11,580 nt of DNA from Aphodosoma sp045600865 (GTDB taxonomy: Bacteria > Bacteroidota > Bacteroidia > Bacteroidales > Paludibacteraceae): NCBI GenBank assembly GCA_045600865.1, contig JAZRYS010000259.1:1-11580 (forward strand), in the 5' to 3' direction. The position numbers and the translations under genes are program-made. Below the pieces are notes generated by a model. That model saw nothing but the letters and a program-made list of their open reading frames with translations. It was not told where the DNA came from and did no database searches. This document shows positions 1-7,287 of the stretch, piece by piece (position 1 is the stretch's first letter; each line of letters begins with the position of its first letter).

Positions 1-1449
1 AGTATTGAGATTACGATAATGCCACTGGTAATAGTCACCCTCACAGATAGAATACTGCTCTTGTATGAAGTATGAAGCATTTACTGTCAAGGTCAGCTCA
101 TATACCGAGTCGCAACCTGTAGCAGTAACAAGTGAGTCATAGTAGATGCCTGCTGCATTGAGATTGCGGTTGTGCCAATAATAGTAGTCACCCTGACAGA
201 TGGAATATTCTTCCTGTACGAAATAAGTACGATTAACTTTAAGTGTCAATTCATATACCGAGTCGCAACCTGTAGCAGTTGTCAAGGAATCGTAATATAC
301 ACCTGCTGCACTGAGACTGCGGTTATGCCACTGATAGACATCGCCTTGGCAGATTGCATGACGCTCCTGTACAAAATATGTCGGATTGACAGTCAGAGTC
401 AATTCATATACCGAGTCACAACCTGTTGTTGTAAGTAAGGAATCATAATACACACCGGTAGCCGAACAATCCATGTCATGCCAGCGATATGTCTCACCCT
501 GGCAGATTGTATGGACTTCAGGGAAGAAATAGTTCTGGTTGACCGACAGGGTCAGTTTGTAGATTGAATCCACCTGATCCGCAGTCTTCAGAGAATCGTA
601 ATAAACACCTGCCTGAGTATATCTCTGGCCACGCCAGTCGTAATAGTCGCCCTGACAGATTGCATGAGACTCCTCAAACAGATATTTATCGGCAAAAGTA
701 ATGTTCAGTTGGAAGACCGAATCACAACCGGTGATGACTGTTGTAAGGCTGTCATAATAGACACCAGAAGCTGATATCACTTTTCCATGCCAATTATAAT
801 TGCCGGCTGCCGAAGGCCATGTAACGTTTTGCTGACTGAAGTAAGTCGGATTGACCTTGAGTGCAGTATGGATAATCGAGTCACATCCAGTGCTTGCTAC
901 CAGAGTGTCGTAATGGTGATAAGTATTGCCAGCCACTGCACCTGCTGCCCATTCTGGAAGTTCATCATTTGCACATGCTGAGAGACTGATGTTTGTAGTG
1001 ACAATCTGACTGACAGTCAGAGTCAACTGATAGACAGAATCAAAACCAAATGCTGTCAGCAATGAATCATAATATATTCCTGCATTTGAAAGATTCTTGC
1101 CACGCCACAGATATGACCCACCTGGACATATAGTATCTGCCTCAGGAATCAGATATTGCTGTCCAACCACCAAAGTCATCTGATAGACAGAATCACAACC
1201 AGAGACAGAAAGCAAGGAGTCATAGAATATGCCAGCAGTCGAAAGAGTCTTTCCATGCCATGAGAGTGATGTTCCCTCAAGGATAGTATCAGACTCAGCA
1301 AAGAAGAACGTAGGATTGATTGAGAGTGTGATACGGTATATGGTATCTCTGACATCTGAATGTTTAGTAGTATCAGTATATACTCCTTGTGCGGTTAGAG
1401 CTCGTCCGCGCCAATAGTAAGTGCTTCCAAGACACATGGCACCTGTTTG
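1..1449 (-). repeat. Tandem 153-bp repeats coding for 51-residue Cys modules
   Basis: Ten units (the last cut by the edge) lie in the C-terminal part of the giant protein. A typical unit reads ICQGD-x-Y-x-W, then AG-(I/V)-YYDSL, then GCDSVYELTLTVN-x-(T/S)-YF. The first Cys or its equivalent lies at residues 1948, 1999, 2050, 2101, 2207, 2258, 2309, 2360 and 2411, so the period is exactly 51 except for two units totalling 106. DNA identity is high near the edge: a 29-nt block at 98-126 recurs unchanged at 251-279, exactly 153 bp away. Similar repeats are common in Bacteroidetes surface proteins; each unit is probably a small beta module. Confidence 0.9.
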
Positions 1450-4400
1450 CGAGACAGTGAACGGTACATCTGCTGCATCTACCACCTTGATTGTAGTCGA
1501 AGCGGTTGCAAATGTATTTTCAACGGCAAGACTCATTCCTATAGTACCATTGAGTCTGCCATAAATATTGATTCTTGCCTGCCCATTGGCATCAAAGGTA
1601 TAAGACGATGAATCACAAGATGCTACATTGTTTGAAGGCATTGTTACAATCAATTGCCTGCCCGCAGCAGCACCTATAGGAAGGGTTGATACCGTAACAA
1701 TGGTGTTCAGGCCTTTGGCAACGGTAATTACAGAGTCTATTACTATACTGTTGACTTCTTGTTCAATAGTGAATGTTTGGATGAATGCCTCTTGCATTGC
1801 GACATCTGCATAACTCTTCACCTTGTTGGATACAATAAGTGTTATCTGCGAAGCCGTGAATGTCTCGTCAGGAACGAACCTGAGTTTAGATGCATATCTG
1901 ACAGCAGTGTCACGATAAGCGACTTCTTCGTCAAGCAGCACAACTGATCCCGAAACAAAAGTATCACCTACCTTTACGTGAATGTTGGCAGTATCAAGAA
2001 GATCTGGTTTCATGTACTTGTCGAATTCAACAACTACACCGTCAATGTACGCATGAGCTGTTGAAACAACAGGTTGACGATTTTGAACCATTGCAACATT
2101 TACTTCAAGTTGAGGAGGTGGTACTGGCAACCATTCAGAATATGTGGTCTCGTAACCATCTTTTTCATATTTCACCTGCCATAGACCTTCTGGCACAAAC
2201 CACTGATAGAAACCATTAGTGTCGGTTACCAATGGATTCTCCTGATCATATTCGGTAGCATCCCAGAAGATTGCTTTATCTACAATATCACCATAAATAT
2301 TCTCAACTGAATCTCTATAGTAGCATGATGCAGTTACACCTGGCAAACGGTTAGAGAAAACGCCTTCATAAACAAAACCTGAAGGGTCAAACGTAGGATC
2401 TGAATGTGGCACATAAGGATCTGGATGTGGATCTGGTTTAGGATAATCATCGTCGTCATCATCGTCGTCATCGTCGTCATCATCGTCATCATCGTCATCA
2501 TCTTTTGGACAACGGAATGCCTTGATCTTTGCTTCCAGACTCTTTACTTGCCCATCGTAAATTTGTTCGAAAGTATAATCTGCTAAACATTTAATGCCAA
2601 AAGACGCAATAGATATCGCCAAAGGAGCAGCAGATGCTCCTCCTGTAAATATAAGTCCAGAAACACTCGTAGCCATTGTGGTTACTGCGGCGTCCATTAC
2701 GGTTATACTTCCTATTGCATAAGCACCCCCTTCGACAGCCAATGCTATGACAGAATTTGCCAAACCATCAGTTGAACTTGAATTTTTGCATTCAGGAATT
2801 TCTTCATAAAGGCTTATCAATTCACGCATATCACCAGCCAAATCAAGCAATGTTCCGAGAAAATTCAACTTCTTTAATGATTCCTTCAAAACACCACCAT
2901 TGAACTTAAGAAGCTTCTCTATTTTCTTTGCATTCTTGAGTTCGCCCATAGCTTCAAGAGCTTCATCTTTCTGCTTATTATATAGAACTTTTGATATAAC
3001 ATCAGGATGTTCTTTCTCCATTGCCCAACCGCATCCTTTAAAGGCTCCCATTTTTTCTGCGAAGGACTTACTACAACGACTTAACCAACCTTCAAATATA
3101 TCAATCCCATTAAGAATGCCCTCTATGGCTTTGTTGTAAACCTCTGATGCTTCATTAATTTTATTAAGCGCATCAAACACAGTTTTCATTGCGTTAGGAT
3201 ACGGCAGTCGCATCATTCCGCCAGAATTACCACTTACAGAATCCAGTATAATAGTTATTCTTATATTCTTGACAAAATCCACATACTCATATATTGAGTT
3301 GGTCTGCAAATAGTAAAAATATGTAGAGTCAGTCATTTCCTGTTTTGAATATCCTAAAGACTCCATATTTGCTTCAGTCAAGCCGCTACAATCGGAAATA
3401 ACAATATTATCGTTTGACAACAAAGAATCTATTGACAATAAGGCCAAATTAACGAAATGAATCAAACTATCGCCTTCAAATTCTGCGTTGATACTATCCA
3501 AATATTGATATACTTGTGTTGAGTCTGTAATATCAACATACGATGGTATATCTGACAGTGTTATGTATCTATTCAATTCAGCAAACAAGCTATCAACTAC
3601 GGCAGTATTAGATGTGTCTTTCAACAATTCGGTTTCCATTGCAGATAAAACTGCATCTAAACCATCGGATTCTGAAATGGTATTCTGAATGTTCAGAATA
3701 TAATCTTCATTTGTCCTTATTTGATCTGCATCAACAAAATATTTAACATCTGCAACATAATCGACAGAAACACTAATAGGAATATCAGGTTCATACATTT
3801 TTCCACAAGATTCGTACTTGGCATACCATTTACCTATTGTCGTATCAAACTTAGCCTCTTCGGCAACCCATTGTCCATTATGCAACTGTACATACAATAT
3901 CACACTACTAACCAAAGTGGTGTCATTAATAGTAAAATCTATAGTGAAATCAAAATCTTTATCCTTATAATAATAATAACTATCCGGTTTAGTGTGATTT
4001 AAGAAATCATAGACTACTTCGTAATTTTTCTTCATGTACGAATTCCAATGATTCATAGTCACTTTCGAAAGTTCCACTTTCGCATCTTTATTGTAAATAC
4101 ACGTTTGTGTCTTTGATAAAGCATAACTGTCACCGACAATAACCTTTGCATAGATGTCATGTGATGACAAGTTGTACGCATTGTTCAATGGACACACGGT
4201 ACTCCATACTCCATTTTGATTAGATGTGCAACTGCCGACAAGTGTATTGTTATCGTAGATTTCTATGGCTGCACCTGGAGCAGAAACACCACAGACATTT
4301 ATTTCCTTCTTTGGCGTCTGGGCAGGAATTCGCAATGTTATATCCTCAACCTCGAAATGTGCAGAACTCATAGAAGTCATGAATGTTGTACTTGACTCCC

Positions 4401-7275
4401 TTGCCTGAATTACAGCATTTGCCTCAAACGAACCACTCTCAGTAGGGAGAATACAGAATTTGATTTTGTTGTTGCGACCTACTGAAGTAAATGGTATCGT
4501 AATTGTGTTTCCGCTTATTGAGTAGTTGCTGACAAGGCTGTTGCCAATCATTACTGAATTAGCGACAAAGGCTGCAGACTGAGGTATATCAACCATCAAT
4601 TTAAGGTTGGAAACCCTTTGCATATTGGAATCTGGTATCTCAATGGTTGCAGAAAGGGTCAGATAATTACCAGCAACTACGGAAGGCTTGTCTGTCAAGA
4701 AAGAAGAGTTCCTCCTGTCAATAAGGTTAATGTGCAAATCGGAGAAGTGAGGAATGGTATCATTATGAATTACCGATATCAATCCACTTTGCACATTCAC
4801 CACATCCTTGCGGTAATCCTGATCTTGAACTAATCCAACATCACTGAATCTGCTTAAGTTGACAAATCCGTTATATGTACTATTCTTGTCCATCGAGATG
4901 AGGGTGTATTGGCCATTCTGCAAATCAGAGATTGTCAATGTATCCAAATTACTGTATGAATGTTGTGATACCCTTTTCCCATTGGAATCATACAGGATTC
5001 CAACCTCGTCATGATTCGAACTGTATCCAAATGAAGCAGATATCTTGCCATATTCCAAAACAGGGAAAGTGATATTGAACGAGCCTGTTGTGTCAAGACG
5101 TGCACCTACTGTAACCGAAGCGAATCTCTTGCCTCTGTCTTTGGCTGTAAACCTAATGGAATCGCCAAGAGCCACTTCACTCAATATCGTCAGTCTCGGA
5201 TATTGCACATATACCTGATCCATTGACTTGTTTTTTGTCACATTGAATAGAGTATAATCAACGTCCTGAGGATTTGCAATATAATTCACAATGGTCGTAT
5301 CCTCTTCAGGTCGTTTGCTGCTTTGGTATGTGAAATTCACGAATGCTTTCACACCTGTTGCAGACGACATCAAGACATCCTCAATAACAGCCACTCCATT
5401 TTCGACAGCGAACTGGTTGACGGAAACACTTCGATTGATATACTCTGATTGTGAATAGGCAATAGTGGCAGGAACATTCAGCACAGTGTCTTGATAAAAA
5501 CCATTAGCATCGCTCTTGACAATTCTCGTTTTGCTCTGCTTGTTATTGACTTTCTGAACTATCGAGATAGTGACATTTTCTATTCCATGTCCTGTAATGT
5601 GATCCTTGACGTATCCTTTGACAATCACCTTACCTATTGGAGAGAGCCTGCGGACATAATTGTTGCTGCCTTCAGCAACAATTATAATAGAGTCCTGAGG
5701 AACAGAATAGACTAATGCCAGTTGGTCTGAAATGCTTATCTTGTATTTCAGCCTTGTTCCGACAAGCAGATTTCCTATTGAATCTCCTGTCCCTACATAT
5801 TTACCATTGTCGTCATACCAAGTTATGCTGACAGAATCATTCACATTTGCCCCTGATGGAGTCACAACACTGACCTTGACAGATTTCGGTTCAAGCAGCG
5901 AAGTAAATGTCACTGTGTCATCATTAGCACCAATTGAAATATTTGTTATCTCACCAAGCGACAATGAACTGCCGTTCTTGACGTAGACGTTGCACTTTGT
6001 GCTTCGCATTATATTTGTGAACGTATAGGAACGGCTATTTGTTATCACGAGATTCGACACCTGACCGCTCGTGACATTCTTCAGTTCGAGGGTCATATCG
6101 CGATATTTACCGGTTACTGCAGCCTGAGGCAAAACGACAGTCAGGGAACTTGTCTGCCCGTCGATAGGCAAAATGGTGTAATTTCTCCAATATAATGCCT
6201 GTTGATAGAGTTGCTGTGAAATCTGTGGCACATATATGACAGTACCTGATGGCATTCCAGAGAAGGAACTGCTTGTGACAGCAGGTGGCGTGATTGCATA
6301 GCAATAAATGGTCTTGAGGCTGTCGCAACGGTTAAATGCCTGCGTACGGATTGAAGTCACTGAAGATGGAAGATAAATTTCTTTCAACTTGTAACTATAC
6401 CTAAATGCATAATCAGGCACTTCGGAATAACCTGATGTTTTGGAAATATCAACTTTTTCACATTCTGAATAATTCCTTGAAAATCCGAAGTCGGAACTTG
6501 ACATCCTACCTATCACGGTAATGCTTTTTACGTTTGATGTTCCAATGGTATTGGCAAGCGAACTGATGGCACTGTTCAGATAACCACTTCTGAAATCGTC
6601 AACTATTATCTCACCAGTCGCAGCATTGGCATAATTGGCATTAGGGTTTGCCGGATTGGTTGGATCAAACACAAATTGGGCTGTGTAGGAAACATCCTCT
6701 GTTCCCATAGTTACAGTTAATGGGTTTGAGGTTGACACAATAATGCCATCCTTCTTCCACGACATAAACCTATATCCACTATATGGATATGCGTATATGT
6801 TTGTCGTACTGCCCTCAACCATACTTACATTGCTGGTATTGAAATATCCACCAGACGAAGGTGTCGCATAGACAGACAGTCTATGGAAATACCCATCGGG
6901 GAATGGATCACCTGGATTTGACGGATTAAAATAAGACCTCTCGTCAAAATATGCAGTGAGCACCACATCCTCACGGGTTGTGGTATATGTAAAGTTAGGA
7001 GTGTTGGACACTACCGAGTCACCTATCATCCAGCAGCGGAAGGCATAGCCAACATTGGCAGTTGCACGGCATGAGATTCGTTCCCCGGAAAGTTTCTTGA
7101 AAACGCCTTTCGGAGAAAGGGAACCTCCCGCATCGGGCGATGCCTCGATGCGGAGAGTGTAGAACAAATCAGGGTCAGGAGGGTTGTCAGGATTGAATCC
7201 TCCATTGTTTGACTGTGCAAGCCCGAACCTATATACAAGACAGCACAATATGATTGATATTATTCTTTTATACAT
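1..7275 (-). CDS. Giant modular secreted surface protein (partial; C-terminus beyond left edge)
   Basis: The frame is open for 2425 codons from ATG 7275 to the window edge; I read every line of this frame and found no stop. The start is chosen because it gives a signal peptide (basic YKR, hydrophobic core, likely cut after Ala20) and lies 12 nt after the upstream stop. Visible modules by residue: InlB-like repeats (38-203), BspA-type LRR (222-368), a carboxypeptidase-regulatory-like sandwich (549-620), a DUF11-like domain (about 865-960), a bacterial Ig-like domain (about 985-1055), a helical and hydrophobic part (1346-1590), 19 Asp (1592-1610), a second regulatory-like sandwich (1630-1730), two Ig-like domains (to 1936) and 51-residue Cys repeats (1943 to the edge). 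Seen: frame and motifs. Known: such modules occur in exported Bacteroidetes proteins. Inferred: surface adhesin or matrix protein, probably with a T9SS sorting domain beyond the window. No catalytic domain is recognised. Confidence 0.93.
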   Translation of the reverse strand, partial: MYKRIISIILCCLVYRFGLAQSNNGGFNPDNPPDPDLFYTLRIEASPDAGGSLSPKGVFKKLSGERISCRATANVGYAFRCWMIGDSVVSNTPNFTYTTTREDVVLTAYFDERSYFNPSNPGDPFPDGYFHRLSVYATPSSGGYFNTSNVSMVEGSTTNIYAYPYSGYRFMSWKKDGIIVSTSNPLTVTMGTEDVSYTAQFVFDPTNPANPNANYANAATGEIIVDDFRSGYLNSAISSLANTIGTSNVKSITVIGRMSSSDFGFSRNYSECEKVDISKTSGYSEVPDYAFRYSYKLKEIYLPSSVTSIRTQAFNRCDSLKTIYCYAITPPAVTSSSFSGMPSGTVIYVPQISQQLYQQALYWRNYTILPIDGQTSSLTVVLPQAAVTGKYRDMTLELKNVTSGQVSNLVITNSRSYTFTNIMRSTKCNVYVKNGSSLSLGEITNISIGANDDTVTFTSLLEPKSVKVSVVTPSGANVNDSVSITWYDDNGKYVGTGDSIGNLLVGTRLKYKISISDQLALVYSVPQDSIIIVAEGSNNYVRRLSPIGKVIVKGYVKDHITGHGIENVTISIVQKVNNKQSKTRIVKSDANGFYQDTVLNVPATIAYSQSEYINRSVSVNQFAVENGVAVIEDVLMSSATGVKAFVNFTYQSSKRPEEDTTIVNYIANPQDVDYTLFNVTKNKSMDQVYVQYPRLTILSEVALGDSIRFTAKDRGKRFASVTVGARLDTTGSFNITFPVLEYGKISASFGYSSNHDEVGILYDSNGKRVSQHSYSNLDTLTISDLQNGQYTLISMDKNSTYNGFVNLSRFSDVGLVQDQDYRKDVVNVQSGLISVIHNDTIPHFSDLHINLIDRRNSSFLTDKPSVVAGNYLTLSATIEIPDSNMQRVSNLKLMVDIPQSAAFVANSVMIGNSLVSNYSISGNTITIPFTSVGRNNKIKFCILPTESGSFEANAVIQARESSTTFMTSMSSAHFEVEDITLRIPAQTPKKEINVCGVSAPGAAIEIYDNNTLVGSCTSNQNGVWSTVCPLNNAYNLSSHDIYAKVIVGDSYALSKTQTCIYNKDAKVELSKVTMNHWNSYMKKNYEVVYDFLNHTKPDSYYYYKDKDFDFTIDFTINDTTLVSSVILYVQLHNGQWVAEEAKFDTTIGKWYAKYESCGKMYEPDIPISVSVDYVADVKYFVDADQIRTNEDYILNIQNTISESDGLDAVLSAMETELLKDTSNTAVVDSLFAELNRYITLSDIPSYVDITDSTQVYQYLDSINAEFEGDSLIHFVNLALLSIDSLLSNDNIVISDCSGLTEANMESLGYSKQEMTDSTYFYYLQTNSIYEYVDFVKNIRITIILDSVSGNSGGMMRLPYPNAMKTVFDALNKINEASEVYNKAIEGILNGIDIFEGWLSRCSKSFAEKMGAFKGCGWAMEKEHPDVISKVLYNKQKDEALEAMGELKNAKKIEKLLKFNGGVLKESLKKLNFLGTLLDLAGDMRELISLYEEIPECKNSSSTDGLANSVIALAVEGGAYAIGSITVMDAAVTTMATSVSGLIFTGGASAAPLAISIASFGIKCLADYTFEQIYDGQVKSLEAKIKAFRCPKDDDDDDDDDDDDDDDDDDDYPKPDPHPDPYVPHSDPTFDPSGFVYEGVFSNRLPGVTASCYYRDSVENIYGDIVDKAIFWDATEYDQENPLVTDTNGFYQWFVPEGLWQVKYEKDGYETTYSEWLPVPPPQLEVNVAMVQNRQPVVSTAHAYIDGVVVEFDKYMKPDLLDTANIHVKVGDTFVSGSVVLLDEEVAYRDTAVRYASKLRFVPDETFTASQITLIVSNKVKSYADVAMQEAFIQTFTIEQEVNSIVIDSVITVAKGLNTIVTVSTLPIGAAAGRQLIVTMPSNNVASCDSSSYTFDANGQARINIYGRLNGTIGMSLAVENTFATASTTIKVVDAADVPFTVSQTGAMCLGSTYYWRGRALTAQGVYTDTTKHSDVRDTIYRITLSINPTFFFAESDTILEGTSLSWHGKTLSTAGIFYDSLLSVSGCDSVYQMTLVVGQQYLIPEADTICPGGSYLWRGKNLSNAGIYYDSLLTAFGFDSVYQLTLTVSQIVTTNISLSACANDELPEWAAGAVAGNTYHHYDTLVASTGCDSIIHTALKVNPTYFSQQNVTWPSAAGNYNWHGKVISASGVYYDSLTTVITGCDSVFQLNITFADKYLFEESHAICQGDYYDWRGQRYTQAGVYYDSLKTADQVDSIYKLTLSVNQNYFFPEVHTICQGETYRWHDMDCSATGVYYDSLLTTTGCDSVYELTLTVNPTYFVQERHAICQGDVYQWHNRSLSAAGVYYDSLTTATGCDSVYELTLKVNRTYFVQEEYSICQGDYYYWHNRNLNAAGIYYDSLVTATGCDSVYELTLTVNASYFIQEQYSICEGDYYQWHYRNLNT
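1468..2397 (-). other. Carboxypeptidase-regulatory-like domain and Ig-like domains of the giant protein
   Basis: Residues about 1627-1936. The first part has the signature DPSGFVYEGVFSNRLPGV ... DTNGFY-x-W-x-VPEGLWQVKYEKDGYETTYSEWLPVPPP, a prealbumin-like sandwich that I know from many large exported bacterial proteins, including Firmicutes. It is followed by a Big/SbsA-like Ig domain (VEFDKYMKPDLLDTANI ... VKSYADV) and another sandwich ending KVVDA. The near-fixed order suggests that the block moves between proteins as a cassette. Confidence 0.65.
2446..2502 (-). repeat. Run of 19 aspartate codons
   Basis: Residues 1592-1610 are 19 consecutive Asp, coded by mixed GAT and GAC. A Pro/Asp/His-rich linker (PKPDPHPDPYVPH) follows. 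It separates the helical hydrophobic module from the next beta-sandwich. It may be a flexible acidic spacer or a Ca2+ binding stretch. The mixed codons argue against a simple slippage tract, although in-frame length changes remain possible. Confidence 0.93.
2506..3240 (-). other. Alpha-helical and hydrophobic module in the giant protein
   Basis: Residues about 1346-1590 contrast with the beta-rich rest. Residues 1360-1490 are Lys/Glu/Leu-rich and helix-prone, with Cys at about 1401 and 1417. Residues 1506-1566 are Ala/Gly/Val/Ile-rich with almost no charge, like one or two long hydrophobic helices (GLIFTGGASAAPLAISIA). A charged helix and the acidic run follow. It could be a buried helical hairpin or a membrane-active segment. 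No named domain is recognised. Confidence 0.5.
6172..6612 (-). other. BspA-type LRR segment of the giant protein
   Basis: Residues about 222-368 contain a short LRR stretch (VPDYAFRYSYKLKEIYLP, then SIRTQAFNRCDSLKTIYCY) and a cap (ITPP ... VIYVPQ ... YWRNYTILPID) like the cap of the neighbouring LRR protein. The shared module links the two operon products. Confidence 0.72.
6667..7164 (-). other. Two InlB-like repeats near the N-terminus of the giant protein
   Basis: Residues 38-112 and about 128-203 share the plan L-x-(I/V)-x-A-(S/T)-P-x-(A/S)-GG ... GY-x-F-x-(C/S)-W-x-x-(G/D) ... (S/Y)TA-x-F. This is typical of the InlB B-repeat-like domains found in large exported proteins. Each is preceded by a Pro/Asn/Asp-rich spacer (NPDNPPDPD and NPSNPGDP). 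Confidence 0.78.
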
Positions 7276-7287
7276 AATCGTCAAGGT

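Noticed and set aside
1..1449. CRISPR-like array, because of regular short near-identical repeats
   Set aside because: The spacing is 153 bp with no unique spacers, and the repeats are in frame in a long coding sequence.
172..6328. Many plus- and minus-strand ORFs of 60-93 codons within the giant gene
   Set aside because: They are other-frame shadows of the long open frame, which alone gives recognisable protein modules.
7201..7275. Lipoprotein signal in the giant protein (CC near residue 11)
   Set aside because: The Cys pair lies within the hydrophobic core without a lipobox; cutting after Ala20 by signal peptidase I fits better.
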